A DNA stretch of 64,000 bases from SAR116 cluster bacterium AG-390-L20 (GTDB lineage: Bacteria > Pseudomonadota > Alphaproteobacteria > Puniceispirillales > Marisalimonadaceae): contig QCHB01000007.1 in NCBI GenBank assembly GCA_003278095.1, positions 1 through 64,000 on the forward strand, in the 5' to 3' direction. A model generated the notes under the pieces. It was not told the DNA's origin and made no database searches. It was given only the letters and a program-made list of their open reading frames with translations. This document shows, piece by piece, positions 46,117 through 55,384 of this stretch. The stretch's first letter is position 1, and each line of letters begins with the position of its first letter. A program made the translations under genes and the position numbers.

Positions 46117-47811
46117 ATGGAAATATTATTATTTGTTTTTCCTTTACTGAGTTTTTTTATTTTTCAGTTTTTAGAAAAATTTAAAAAAACAAAATTGTTA
46201 TTTATTTTACACTCAGCTTTTATGGGTTCAACATTCATAATAAGTATATTTATATTTTTAAAATTATTAAATTTTGATAATGATCTGCCTCTTTATTTTT
46301 ATTCAATTTTAAAATTAGAACACTTTTTAATAGATTGGTCTTTAAGGTTAGATTTATTTGTATCAGTCTTAATTATAATCATAACTTTTTTTGCAACTAT
46401 CTTCACCATTTATTTAATAAGTATATATGAAGAAAATAAATTTGATCTAAAAATAATTAAAAACTCGTCTCTATCAATATTTGGTATATTAACACTTGTT
46501 TCTTCAAATAATTTGATTCAATTATTTGTAGGTTGGCAAATAATAATAATGTCTTCCTATTTTTTTATAAATCATTCAAAAAAACAAATGGATTCAAATA
46601 ACAAAGATCTTGTGTTTCTGTATAACAGACTGTCAGATTTAGGTATTTTTTTATGTTTATTCTTTCTTTACTCATATACAAATTCAGTTAATTTTGAAGT
46701 CATATTTGAAAGTAATTACCTTGAAACAAAGAATAAATTCATATTGTTTGACTTAGAAATTGGTAGTTTTGAGTTAATTTTATTTATTTTATTTTTATCT
46801 TTTTTATTAAGATGCAGACAATTTTTTAAACAAAGTTCAATATATTATTTTTTGAAAAATAAACATTCCACATTTGCTTTATTATTTTCAGGAATATATT
46901 TACCCTCTGGAATATATTTTCTCTTAAGGTTTTTACCATTAATTCAGTCATCTTACCATTTTTTTAATATTATTACTCTGCTTGGACTTATCATAACAAT
47001 AATTTTCACTTTATTATTTTACACTTCAAGAGACTTGAAAAGTTTAGCATTTTATATTGCTTCTTCTCAATTCGGAATAATAATCTTTTTAATTGGGCTA
47101 AAAGCATATAACGGTGCTTTATTTTATCTGCTTACTTCAACATTATCCTTAACAATGCTTTTCTTATGCTTTGCGATTATAATGATTAAACTTAATGGTG
47201 AACATCAAATAAATAAAATGGGATCACTTTTAACTAAGACTCCTTCGACATTTTTATTCATATTAATTAGCTCTTTGTCATTAATTGGAGTTCCTTTTTT
47301 TTCAGGTTTTTATTCTAAAACATTAATTTTTTCTTTGATCTTACCATTTAATGAAATATTTATCTTTTTTCTTATAATGATATATTTTTGTTATATTTTT
47401 TTATTATCGTATACCATGTTTAAAAATATGTTGATTGTATTTTTGTGTCAAAATAATTGTGATATCCATTTATACAATAAAATTGACGAAAAAATGTTTT
47501 TGACTAAAACAATTCTATTTATATTGGCAATATTTTTAATTTTTTCTGGCTGGTTTTTAAATAATTTATTTTCTAGTTCAAATTCAGAATATTTATGGAA
47601 TTTAGTATTAAATATTAATGAAAATTTTTCTATGGAATACGAATATGAAACGCATAATTGGTTTACAAAGATAGTAAATATTATCTGTATATCAAGTTTA
47701 CTGTTATCTGTTTTTAATTACGTCGTAATTCCAAAAATTGGAAATTATGTTAAAATAAAACGTAATAAGCTTTTTAAAAAATATTCAGCATATCTCGCTT
47801 TAAACAGGTGA
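46117..47811 (+). CDS. Divergent NuoL-like membrane protein (complex I antiporter-like paralogue, key residues lost)
   Basis: The 564 aa protein has about 14 hydrophobic segments and can be lined up by eye with NuoL: IDWSLRLDLFVSVL, NNLIQLFVGWQIIIMSSYFFI, YNRLSDLGIFLC, SRDLKSLAFYIASSQFGIIIFLIGLKAYNGALFYLLTS, GEHQINKMGSLLTKTP and LSLIGVPFFSGFYSKT. Residues of the proton path are lost: GWE is GWQ (Gln141), the K-S-A-Q lysine is R, the PTPVSALIHAAT loop is unrecognisable (HSTFALLFSGIY), and the HLxTHAFFKA helix is YLLTSTLSLT. The Lys of FSKDE is kept (YSKT). It follows nqrF and precedes birA, the place held by nuoL-M-N in relatives. Probably not a working pump. Confidence 0.78.
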   Translation: MEILLFVFPLLSFFIFQFLEKFKKTKLLFILHSAFMGSTFIISIFIFLKLLNFDNDLPLYFYSILKLEHFLIDWSLRLDLFVSVLIIIITFFATIFTIYLISIYEENKFDLKIIKNSSLSIFGILTLVSSNNLIQLFVGWQIIIMSSYFFINHSKKQMDSNNKDLVFLYNRLSDLGIFLCLFFLYSYTNSVNFEVIFESNYLETKNKFILFDLEIGSFELILFILFLSFLLRCRQFFKQSSIYYFLKNKHSTFALLFSGIYLPSGIYFLLRFLPLIQSSYHFFNIITLLGLIITIIFTLLFYTSRDLKSLAFYIASSQFGIIIFLIGLKAYNGALFYLLTSTLSLTMLFLCFAIIMIKLNGEHQINKMGSLLTKTPSTFLFILISSLSLIGVPFFSGFYSKTLIFSLILPFNEIFIFFLIMIYFCYIFLLSYTMFKNMLIVFLCQNNCDIHLYNKIDEKMFLTKTILFILAIFLIFSGWFLNNLFSSSNSEYLWNLVLNINENFSMEYEYETHNWFTKIVNIICISSLLLSVFNYVVIPKIGNYVKIKRNKLFKKYSAYLALNR

Positions 47812-47844
47812 AGCTTTATCAATTTAATTATAAAGGTAATATTT

Positions 47845-48585
47845 TTGATTAATATCGATTTAAATGTTTTAGAAACTTGTTCTAGCACTAACGATATTGC
47901 TAAAAACGAAGCCATTAAGGGTTCTTTAGAAGGCAGTTCTTATTTATCTTACTCACAAAGTAATGGAAGAGGCAGGAGTAAAAATAAATGGGAATCTTTG
48001 GAAGGAAATTTATTTTTATCGTCTATTTTTAGACCAAAAAAGGATAAAAAAGATTGGCACCAATTATCATTATTAATAGGATATACAATATTGGAAACTT
48101 TAATAGATTTTGGTATTAATAGAAATCTTATTGGATTGAAGTGGCCAAATGATGTATTAATTGATAATAAAAAAATTTCTGGTGTTTTATTAGAGGCTTT
48201 TGACAATTTTATTATTGTAGGTATAGGCTTGAATATTTTAAAAACACCTAAAAATGAACTGAAATGGAAAACAACTAAACTTAATGATCATATTAAAAAT
48301 AAAATGTCTTTAGAGCAAATTTCACACGAAATTTTAAATAAAATTTTTCATAATTATTTTATTTGGCAAGATGAGGGATTTTCTTATTTTAAAAATAATA
48401 TTAATGAACATATTAAGAATAGAAAAAAAACAATTATCTTAACTTTCAATCCATTTAAAAAGCGAATAAAAGGTGTTTTCGTAGGTTTAGGAGATGATGG
48501 TTGTTTACAAGTGCAAGTTGGAAATAGTACTTTGGATTATTATTCTGTTGAGTCAATTACTTTTCCAGTTGATGATTTATCATGA
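47845..48585 (+). CDS. birA: Biotin--[acetyl-CoA-carboxylase] ligase
   Basis: BirA activates biotin as biotinyl-AMP and attaches it to the acetyl-CoA carboxylase carrier protein. The 246 aa have ETCSSTNDIAKNEA, the biotin-binding QSNGRGRSKNKWESLEGNLFLSSIF, LKWPNDVLIDNKKISGVLLEA and VGIGLNI. The N-terminal DNA-binding domain of E. coli BirA is absent, as usual in alphaproteobacteria, so it should not repress biotin genes. Start codon is TTG. It overlaps coaX by 4 bp (ATGA). Confidence 0.95.
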   Translation: MINIDLNVLETCSSTNDIAKNEAIKGSLEGSSYLSYSQSNGRGRSKNKWESLEGNLFLSSIFRPKKDKKDWHQLSLLIGYTILETLIDFGINRNLIGLKWPNDVLIDNKKISGVLLEAFDNFIIVGIGLNILKTPKNELKWKTTKLNDHIKNKMSLEQISHEILNKIFHNYFIWQDEGFSYFKNNINEHIKNRKKTIILTFNPFKKRIKGVFVGLGDDGCLQVQVGNSTLDYYSVESITFPVDDLS

Positions 48586-49376
48586 TTCTAGCTATTGATT
48601 GTGGAAACACAAATACCGTTTTTGCTTTGTACTCTTATAATAAAAACATACGACAAGAAAGTTGTTGGAGAATTAATAATGACTCCAAAAGAACTGACGA
48701 CATTTACTACCCTTGGTTATTACAAATGTTAAATTTATCAAATTTTGGAATGAAAGATATTACAGGGGTATGCATTGCGTCAGTAGTTCCTGAAACACTT
48801 TTAAACATAAAATCTTTAATAAAAAAATATTTCAATGTTAAGTCACTTGTCGTTGGAGAAAAAAACTTTGACATTGGAATCAAAGTTAATATTGACAATC
48901 CAAATGAAGCAGGTGCTGATCGTTTAGTAAATTCTTTTGCAGCAGCAAAACTAAATTTATCTCCAGCAATTATAATTGATTTAGGTACAGCTACAACGTT
49001 TGATTTAGTTGGTAAAGATGGTAGTTATAATGGAGGTGTTATTGCTCCAGGAGTAAATTTATCTTTGGAGGCTTTATATTTAGCTGCAGCAAGACTTCCT
49101 AGAATTTCTATAAAATCACTGACTAATGTTAATGAAATTATAGGTAAAAACACTATAAATGCCATGGAGTCAGGTATATTCTGGGGTTATGTTTCAATGA
49201 TTGATGGTTTAATACATAAAATTAAATCAATTGATCAATTTTCGGATTATAAAGTCATAGCTACAGGTGGATTGAGTCATTTGTTTAAAGATTCTATAGA
49301 GTCAATTGATCTTATTATTGATGATTTGACTTTAATTGGATTGGTAAATTTATTTCTAAAAAACAATCATACTTGA
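48582..49376 (+). CDS. coaX: Type III pantothenate kinase
   Basis: CoaX phosphorylates pantothenate, the first step to coenzyme A, and is insensitive to CoA feedback. The 264 aa ASKHA-fold protein begins ILAIDCGNTNTVFALYSYN (phosphate motif), has NEAGADRLVNSFAAAKLN and IIIDLGTATTFDLVGKDGSYNGGVIAPGVNLSLEALYLAAARLP, and ends with VIATGGLSHLF. Gene order birA-coaX-rnj is strongly conserved in alphaproteobacteria, normally downstream of nuoN. Confidence 0.97.
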   Translation: MILAIDCGNTNTVFALYSYNKNIRQESCWRINNDSKRTDDIYYPWLLQMLNLSNFGMKDITGVCIASVVPETLLNIKSLIKKYFNVKSLVVGEKNFDIGIKVNIDNPNEAGADRLVNSFAAAKLNLSPAIIIDLGTATTFDLVGKDGSYNGGVIAPGVNLSLEALYLAAARLPRISIKSLTNVNEIIGKNTINAMESGIFWGYVSMIDGLIHKIKSIDQFSDYKVIATGGLSHLFKDSIESIDLIIDDLTLIGLVNLFLKNNHT

Positions 49377-49395
49377 GTAATGAGAAAGTAATCAA

Positions 49396-51051
49396 ATGCA
49401 TTGGAAAAAATCTGATTTATTGTTTCTACCTGTTGGAGGATCTGAAGAAATTGGTATGAATGCAAATCTATACCATTATGAAGATAAATGGATTTTAATA
49501 GATTTAGGCATTTCATTTCCTGATGAAACTGATTTAGGCATAGATGTTTTATTACCAGATTTTGAATTTATTAAATCTTTAGGAGATGATTTTTTAGGTA
49601 TTTTTTTAACTCATGGTCATGAAGATCATATTGGAGCAATACCTTATTTTGCAGATGATATTAATTGTCCTATTTGGGGTACATCATTTACTATGGCCTT
49701 ATTAAAAAGAAAGCTGAAAGAAAATAATAAGGAAAAAAAATTAAAATTAAACACTCTAACTATTAATGAACAATTAAAAATTGGCCCTTTTCAAATTAAG
49801 GCTATTCAAACCTCACACTCAATACCTGATCCAGTTTCATTATTAATTTCTACAAAAGAAGGTAACATCTTTCATTCAGGTGATTGGAAGTTAGAAAAAT
49901 CATTTAATCTAAATGAAAAAACTAATATTGAAAATTTTCGTTCCATAGGTGCAAGTGGAGTATTAGCAATGGTTTGTGATTCAACGAATGCATTAGTTAA
50001 TGGTAAAACTCCGTCTGAAAATATCGCATATGAAGGGTTGTTCGATACTATTAAAGATAGAAAAGGTACAGTTCTTGTTACTTGTTTTTCTTCAAATATA
50101 AGTAGAATTAAATCAATATTAGATATTGCACTGAAAACTGATAGAACAGTATTGGTGGTAGGGAGAGCAATATTGAGAGCCATAGATGCTGCAAAAGAGG
50201 TTGGATTTTTAACAGATATTCCAGATTTATTGTCTTTAAAGGATTTAAGCCTAATTCCAAGGTCAAATGTTCTTATAATTTCCACAGGATCACAAGGAGA
50301 ACCAAATTCGGCATTATCTAGAATTTCTAAGGATACTGATAAATTTATAAAACTTGTTAAAGGTGATACAATAATATTTTCTTGTAGAAAAATTCCAGGA
50401 AATGAAAATGCAATCTTAAAAGTTCAAAATAGATTTCTAGAAAGGGGCATAGAAATAATTACAGATGATGATAAAAATGTTCATGTGTCAGGACACCCAT
50501 CAAGAGATGAACTAATAGAGATGTACTCATATATTAAACCTAAAATTTCTATACCTGTTCACGGAACTAGAGAACATATTGAAGCACACGCAAATTTAGC
50601 GAGTAATTGTCAAGTGCCAAATGTTATAAAACCAAAAAATGGAGAAATTATTAAATTAAATGCAAACACACCAAATGCAATATCTAAAATTGATTTTACT
50701 ACACATGTATTTGACGCAGGCGAAATAATACCAATTAATAATGAAAGGTTCACAACTAGAAGACATTCTTTGTGGAATGGATTTGTTACTATTTCTATTG
50801 TTATCGATAAAGATGGATACCTCGTTATTTCTCCGCAAATATCTCAAACAGGTGTGTCTGACAGTAGTATTGTTAAGAATGTTTTAATCGATTTATCTCT
50901 TAAAATAGAGGATTTTATAGAAAATATATCTTCTTTTAAAGAAATGTTAGATGAAGAACTTATTAATCAAATTTCAAAATTAGTTAGAAGAGAATTCAAG
51001 TTAACTTTTTCTAAAAGACCGATAGTCAAAGTCCATGTTAATAGAGTTTAG
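49396..51051 (+). CDS. rnj: Ribonuclease J
   Basis: RNase J is a metallo-beta-lactamase/beta-CASP ribonuclease with 5' exo- and endonuclease activity in rRNA and mRNA turnover. The 551 aa have VGGSEEIGMNANLY, the zinc motif THGHEDHIGAIPYF (about 73-78), FHSGDWKLE, the beta-CASP segment VTCFSSNISRIKSILDIA, STGSQGEPNSALSRI, HVSGHPSRDEL and PVHGTREHIEAHANLA. It lies 19 bp after coaX and 10 bp before the DUF1467 gene. Confidence 0.97.
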   Translation: MHWKKSDLLFLPVGGSEEIGMNANLYHYEDKWILIDLGISFPDETDLGIDVLLPDFEFIKSLGDDFLGIFLTHGHEDHIGAIPYFADDINCPIWGTSFTMALLKRKLKENNKEKKLKLNTLTINEQLKIGPFQIKAIQTSHSIPDPVSLLISTKEGNIFHSGDWKLEKSFNLNEKTNIENFRSIGASGVLAMVCDSTNALVNGKTPSENIAYEGLFDTIKDRKGTVLVTCFSSNISRIKSILDIALKTDRTVLVVGRAILRAIDAAKEVGFLTDIPDLLSLKDLSLIPRSNVLIISTGSQGEPNSALSRISKDTDKFIKLVKGDTIIFSCRKIPGNENAILKVQNRFLERGIEIITDDDKNVHVSGHPSRDELIEMYSYIKPKISIPVHGTREHIEAHANLASNCQVPNVIKPKNGEIIKLNANTPNAISKIDFTTHVFDAGEIIPINNERFTTRRHSLWNGFVTISIVIDKDGYLVISPQISQTGVSDSSIVKNVLIDLSLKIEDFIENISSFKEMLDEELINQISKLVRREFKLTFSKRPIVKVHVNRV

Positions 51052-51061
51052 AGATCGTTAA

Positions 51062-51304
51062 ATGAGTACAGTATCATTTATATTAGTTCATTTAATGATG
51101 TGGTTAATTGTGTTTTTTATGTCTCTTCCTTTTGGCGTCGAAGTTTCTGATAAACCTGAACAAGGAAATGCAAACTCAGCTCCAATTAAAACCAACCTTA
51201 AACTTAAATTTTTTATATCCTTTATAATTGCATTTATTCCTTCATTGTTTACTTTTTGGATTGTAAGTGAAGGTTTATTGAACTATTTTCTAACAAACAT
51301 ATAA
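51062..51304 (+). CDS. DUF1467 family small membrane protein
   Basis: The 80 aa protein has two hydrophobic helices (about 4-23 and 50-72) with the DUF1467 hallmark VFFMSLPFGVEVSDKPEQGNANSAPIKTNLKLKF between them. Its function is unknown. It normally sits between rnj and proS in alphaproteobacteria. Here it follows rnj, but proS is absent and rpiB comes next after 101 bp. Confidence 0.87.
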   Translation: MSTVSFILVHLMMWLIVFFMSLPFGVEVSDKPEQGNANSAPIKTNLKLKFFISFIIAFIPSLFTFWIVSEGLLNYFLTNI

Positions 51305-51405
51305 CTATATACAATTTATATTATTTATTTATTTTCAAATTGAAGTTTCTACTTTTCTAGGTTAAATCTATGGTTATAAGTTGATAAGTCATTGGTATTA
51401 ATTGT

Positions 51406-51834
51406 ATGTTAAAAAAAATCTTTTTGGCCTCAGATCATGGTGGGTATAAACTGAAGGAATTAGTAAAAGATTTCTTAAATAAACAAAAACAACCAATAGA
51501 AGATTTAGGATGTTTTTCCCTTGATGCAGTTGATTACCCAGATTATGCAAAACTTTTATCAGATAAATTAAAAAATGATCTCAATTCACAAGGAATATTA
51601 TTTTGTGGCACTGGTATAGGTATTTCTATGGCTGCGAATAGATACTCGCATATTAGAGCAGCACTATGTACAACCGCCGAAATGGCATCTAAAAGTAGAA
51701 AGCATAATAATGCTAATGTGCTCGCTTTAGGTGGCAGAATTATAACGGATAGTTTGGCTACAGATATAGTTTATGAATTTTTAAATACTGATTTTGAGGC
51801 TGGAAGGCATAGTTTAAGAGTAAATAAAATTTAA
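51406..51834 (+). CDS. rpiB: Ribose-5-phosphate isomerase B
   Basis: RpiB interconverts ribose-5-phosphate and ribulose-5-phosphate in the pentose phosphate pathway, linking to the Gnd product encoded at 30547. The 142 aa have LASDHGGYKLKELVKDFL, VDYPDYAKLLS, GILFCGTGIGISMAANR (with the catalytic cysteine) and CTTAEMASKSRKHNNANVLALGGRI. It lies 31 bp before glyA, a common alphaproteobacterial pair. Confidence 0.96.
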   Translation: MLKKIFLASDHGGYKLKELVKDFLNKQKQPIEDLGCFSLDAVDYPDYAKLLSDKLKNDLNSQGILFCGTGIGISMAANRYSHIRAALCTTAEMASKSRKHNNANVLALGGRIITDSLATDIVYEFLNTDFEAGRHSLRVNKI

Positions 51835-51865
51835 TAATTGTATAATTAAGATTAAGGAATAATAA

Positions 51866-53137
51866 ATGTTTTATAAAGATGGTTTTTTTAATGATGATAT
51901 AAATAGCTATGATCCAATTTTATCTAAATTTATAAATCAAGAACTTATTAGGCAGCAAAATCAAATTGAATTAATAGCTTCTGAAAATATTGTTTCTAAA
52001 TCAGTTTTACAAGCACAAGGGTCAGTTCTAACTAATAAATATGCTGAGGGTTTACCAGGTAAAAGATATTATGGTGGGTGTGAATTTGTTGATGAAGTAG
52101 AAAAGCTTGCAATCGATAGAGCAAAGAAACTTTTTAAAGCTAATTTTGCAAACGTTCAACCTCACTCTGGTGCTCAAGCCAATCAGGCTGTTTTTCTTAG
52201 CTTGTTAAAACCAGGCGATACTATACTTGGTATGAGTTTAGATGCTGGTGGGCATCTGACACATGGAGCAAAACCAAATATTTCAGGTAAGTGGTTTAAC
52301 GCAATTCAATATGGAGTCACAAAAGAAGATGCACTAATAAATTTTGAAGAAATAGAAAAACTATCAATAGAACATAAACCAAAATTGATTATAGCTGGTG
52401 GATCAGCATATTCTAGAATAATTGATTTTAAAAAATTCAGAGAAATTGCTAATAAAGTTGATGCTTTTTTATTGGTAGACATGGCTCATTTTTCAGGTTT
52501 AGTAGCAGGTGGAGTTCATCCCAATCCTATTCATTTTGCAGATGTTGTAACTACAACAACTCATAAAACTCTTCGATCTGGTAGAGGAGGGATGATTTTA
52601 ACTAATCATGATGAACTTTTTAAAAAAATAAATTCTGCTGTTTTTCCTGGCCTTCAAGGTGGTCCATTGATGCATGTGATAGCAGGTAAAGCTGCAGGCT
52701 TTGGTGAAGCTTTAACAGATGAATTCAGAACTTATGCTAAAAATATTGTTTTGAATGCTCAATGTCTCGCAAATACCTTAATAAATAGAGGTTATGATAT
52801 AGTTTCAGGAGGAACAGACAATCATATAGTTTTACTAAGTTTGAAAGACAAAAATATAACTGGATCAAGTGCAGAAATCGCTTTAGAGAATGCTGGTTTA
52901 ACTTGTAACAAAAATGGTATTCCTTTCGATCCTTTACCACCAACTATTACATCAGGAATTAGATTTGGAACAGCTGCTGCTACAACTAGAGGATTTAGAG
53001 TGGAAGAATTTGAATTAGTAGGAAATTTTATTGCAGATGTCCTAGATCAATTCATCAATAATAGTTCAAGTGAAAAGCAAGAGCAAATAACTTATAATAA
53101 AGTAAAGGATTTATGTAATAAATTTCCAATTTACTAA
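51866..53137 (+). CDS. glyA: Serine hydroxymethyltransferase
   Basis: GlyA is a PLP enzyme that interconverts serine and glycine and charges tetrahydrofolate with C1 units. The 423 aa have [71 protein letters not shown] and the PLP lysine in [19 protein letters not shown]. The spacer before it is only 31 bp, so no glycine riboswitch fits here, unlike some marine relatives. nrdR follows after 15 bp. Confidence 0.98.
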   Translation: MFYKDGFFNDDINSYDPILSKFINQELIRQQNQIELIASENIVSKSVLQAQGSVLTNKYAEGLPGKRYYGGCEFVDEVEKLAIDRAKKLFKANFANVQPHSGAQANQAVFLSLLKPGDTILGMSLDAGGHLTHGAKPNISGKWFNAIQYGVTKEDALINFEEIEKLSIEHKPKLIIAGGSAYSRIIDFKKFREIANKVDAFLLVDMAHFSGLVAGGVHPNPIHFADVVTTTTHKTLRSGRGGMILTNHDELFKKINSAVFPGLQGGPLMHVIAGKAAGFGEALTDEFRTYAKNIVLNAQCLANTLINRGYDIVSGGTDNHIVLLSLKDKNITGSSAEIALENAGLTCNKNGIPFDPLPPTITSGIRFGTAAATTRGFRVEEFELVGNFIADVLDQFINNSSSEKQEQITYNKVKDLCNKFPIY

Positions 53138-53152
53138 TTTAGGGAGACTATT

Positions 53153-53605
53153 ATGAGATGTCCTTTTTGTGGAAAAGACGATACGCAAGTAAAAGATTCT
53201 CGGGCAAGTGAAGACGGAGCTACAATTAGAAGGCGTAGATTATGTACAAGTTGTGGCTCAAGGTTCACAACGTTTGAAAGAATTCAATTAAGAGATTTAA
53301 TTGTAATTAAAAGAAATGGAAAAAAAATTCAATTTGAAAGAGATAAAATATTAAAATCTATGCTTATGGCTCTTAGAAAGCGTCAAACAAACGATGAGGC
53401 TATTGATCGTGCAGTTAATGGAATTGTTAGGCAATTAGAGTCCAGTGGTGATAATGAAATACATTCAAAGTTTATAGGGGAATTAGTAATGAACGCCTTA
53501 GCTGAAATTGATAATGTAGCTTATATAAGATATGCTTCTGTTTACAGAAATTTTAGAGAAGCAAGTGATTTTGGTAAATTTGTTGAAACAGAAATCAAAG
53601 ATTAA
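53153..53605 (+). CDS. nrdR: Transcriptional repressor NrdR
   Basis: NrdR represses ribonucleotide reductase genes in response to ATP/dATP. The 150 aa have an N-terminal zinc ribbon with [15 protein letters not shown] and [17 protein letters not shown] (four cysteines) and an ATP-cone domain (about 50-140, [16 protein letters not shown]..). The glyA-nrdR-rib order is conserved in alphaproteobacteria. Confidence 0.97.
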   Translation: MRCPFCGKDDTQVKDSRASEDGATIRRRRLCTSCGSRFTTFERIQLRDLIVIKRNGKKIQFERDKILKSMLMALRKRQTNDEAIDRAVNGIVRQLESSGDNEIHSKFIGELVMNALAEIDNVAYIRYASVYRNFREASDFGKFVETEIKD

Positions 53606-53622
53606 TTTATTAAGTTTATAAA

Positions 53623-54726
53623 ATGTTATTTAATCATAATAAATGGATGAATTATGCGATTTTGCTTGCCAAAAGATCTAAAGGGATAACTGGGAAAAAT
53701 CCTCCAGTAGGTTGCGTGATTGTCAAAAATGATATTTTATTATCTTCAGGAAGAACTTCAAGCTCTGGAAGACCTCATGCTGAAGAGAACGCAATCAATA
53801 GCGTAAAAGATAAAAATAATCTGTCTGGTTCAACTATGTATGTAACATTAGAACCATGTGCTCATAAAAATTTAACTGGAATGTCATGTGCTAATTTAAT
53901 AGCTGAATCTGGTATTTCTGAAATTTTCATTAGTTGTATTGACCCTGATCCGAGAACAGCAGGTAAAGGAATTACGATCTTAGAAAAAAATAATATTAAA
54001 GTTTATCAAAATTATTTGCATGATGATTGTTTAGATATCTATGATGGCTTTTTTTCTAGAATATTAAATAAAAAACCTTTTGTATCACTAAAAATTGCTT
54101 GTTCATTAGATGGAAAAATTGCATTGAACAATAATCAGTCTAAATGGATTACAAATGATTTAAGTAGGAATTACACACACTTAATTAGGTCTCAAAATGA
54201 TGCGATAATGACTACTAGTTCTACTATTATTGCTGACAATCCAGAAATGAATTGTAGATTAGCTGGTCTACAAAACAGAAGTCCTACAAAAGTAATTTTA
54301 GATAGATACTTAAAAGTTACTCATGACTTTAAAATATATAATTCATCACCAAATACTGACATTTTGACTTATACTTTATTAGAAATTACTAAAAATTTTC
54401 CTAAAAATAAAAGAATAAAAAATATTAAAATTGAAAAAGGCCCAACCAATCAAAATTATTTTAATACTATTTTTAATGATTTAGCTATGAGAGGTATAAA
54501 TACCTTATTAATTGAAGCTGGTTCAAAAATAAATACTATATTATTATCTTTAGGTTTAATTGATAAACTTCTTATATTTCGTTCTGGTAAAATTATTGGA
54601 AATGATGGAGTTCCAATGATTGATAATTTAAATATCCATTCAATGAATAATGTTAAAAATTATAAATTATCTTATTTAAGATCTTTTGATGATGATGTGT
54701 TAGAAATAAGAAAATTGATTAAATGA
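53623..54726 (+). CDS. ribD: Bifunctional riboflavin deaminase/reductase RibD
   Basis: RibD deaminates the pyrimidine produced by GTP cyclohydrolase II and then reduces its ribosyl side chain. The 367 aa have an N-terminal deaminase domain with zinc motif RPHAEENAI and LEPCAHKNLTGMSCANLI, and a C-terminal reductase domain from about 150 (PFVSLKIACSLDGKIALNNNQSKWITN, RGINTLLIEAGSKINTILL). It is the first of four rib genes on this strand, 17 bp after nrdR. Confidence 0.96.
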   Translation: MLFNHNKWMNYAILLAKRSKGITGKNPPVGCVIVKNDILLSSGRTSSSGRPHAEENAINSVKDKNNLSGSTMYVTLEPCAHKNLTGMSCANLIAESGISEIFISCIDPDPRTAGKGITILEKNNIKVYQNYLHDDCLDIYDGFFSRILNKKPFVSLKIACSLDGKIALNNNQSKWITNDLSRNYTHLIRSQNDAIMTTSSTIIADNPEMNCRLAGLQNRSPTKVILDRYLKVTHDFKIYNSSPNTDILTYTLLEITKNFPKNKRIKNIKIEKGPTNQNYFNTIFNDLAMRGINTLLIEAGSKINTILLSLGLIDKLLIFRSGKIIGNDGVPMIDNLNIHSMNNVKNYKLSYLRSFDDDVLEIRKLIK

Positions 54727-54735
54727 GGATAAAAT

Positions 54736-55347
54736 ATGTTCACAGGCATTGTTAGCCGTGTTGGTAAAATTGAAAATATAAGCCGTCCTAATGATTGGGA
54801 ATTGTCAATCTCTGTTATAAAATCTTCACAATTAGACAACACTTTTGATCATGAAAATTTAGTAATTGGTGCTTCAATCGCATGCTCAGGTATTTGTTTA
54901 ACATTAAAAAAAAATACTGATAACTTATTATTTTTTGATGTAAGCGATGAGACAGCATCTAAGACTAATTTCCTTAATTGGAAGGTTGGAACAATCATTA
55001 ATTTAGAAAAATCATTAAAAGTCGGTGATGAATTAGGAGGTCATTTTGTTTACGGTCATGTTGATACTACTGGTAAGATTAAATCTATCGAAAAAATAAA
55101 TGGATCTTATAAAATAACTTTTTTTATAAAAAAAGAATTTATGAAATACTTCGCTCCAAAAGGTTCTGTTTCTATTGATGGAGTATCTTTAACGGTTAAT
55201 GAAGTGTCATTTAAAACATTTACTGTAAATATTATTCCACATACATGGGCTAACACAAGTTTTTTAAACTTTAAAGTAAATACAGTTGTGAATATTGAAA
55301 TTGATATTTTGGCTAGATATTTAGAGAGAATTAATGCTAATAAATAA
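54736..55347 (+). CDS. ribE: Riboflavin synthase alpha chain
   Basis: This enzyme dismutates two 6,7-dimethyl-8-ribityllumazine molecules to riboflavin. The 203 aa contain two lumazine-binding repeats: MFTGIVSRVGKIENI..IACSGICLTLKK and GHFVYGHVDTTGKIKSIE..GSVSIDGVSLTVNEV. It lies 9 bp after ribD. Riboflavin demand here includes the FMN, FAD and riboflavin of Na+-NQR and the FAD of the molybdenum hydroxylase. Confidence 0.96.
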   Translation: MFTGIVSRVGKIENISRPNDWELSISVIKSSQLDNTFDHENLVIGASIACSGICLTLKKNTDNLLFFDVSDETASKTNFLNWKVGTIINLEKSLKVGDELGGHFVYGHVDTTGKIKSIEKINGSYKITFFIKKEFMKYFAPKGSVSIDGVSLTVNEVSFKTFTVNIIPHTWANTSFLNFKVNTVVNIEIDILARYLERINANK

Positions 55348-55384
55348 ATATGTTAATATCTAAATTTTTTATCTTGGAGTTGAT

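Noticed and set aside
46117-47811. NuoL-like gene as DabB of a DabAB inorganic carbon transporter
   Set aside because: No DabA (DUF2309) gene is adjacent; neighbours are nqrF and birA, and the channel residues expected in DabB are missing.
49872-50285. 137-aa minus strand ORF within rnj
   Set aside because: It overlaps the RNase J beta-CASP region completely on the opposite strand; no independent support.
51835-51865. Glycine riboswitch before glyA
   Set aside because: The spacer is only 31 bp; there is no room for an aptamer.
55348-55384. FMN riboswitch before ribBA
   Set aside because: The spacer is 37 bp and ribD has only 17 bp upstream; neither can hold an RFN element.
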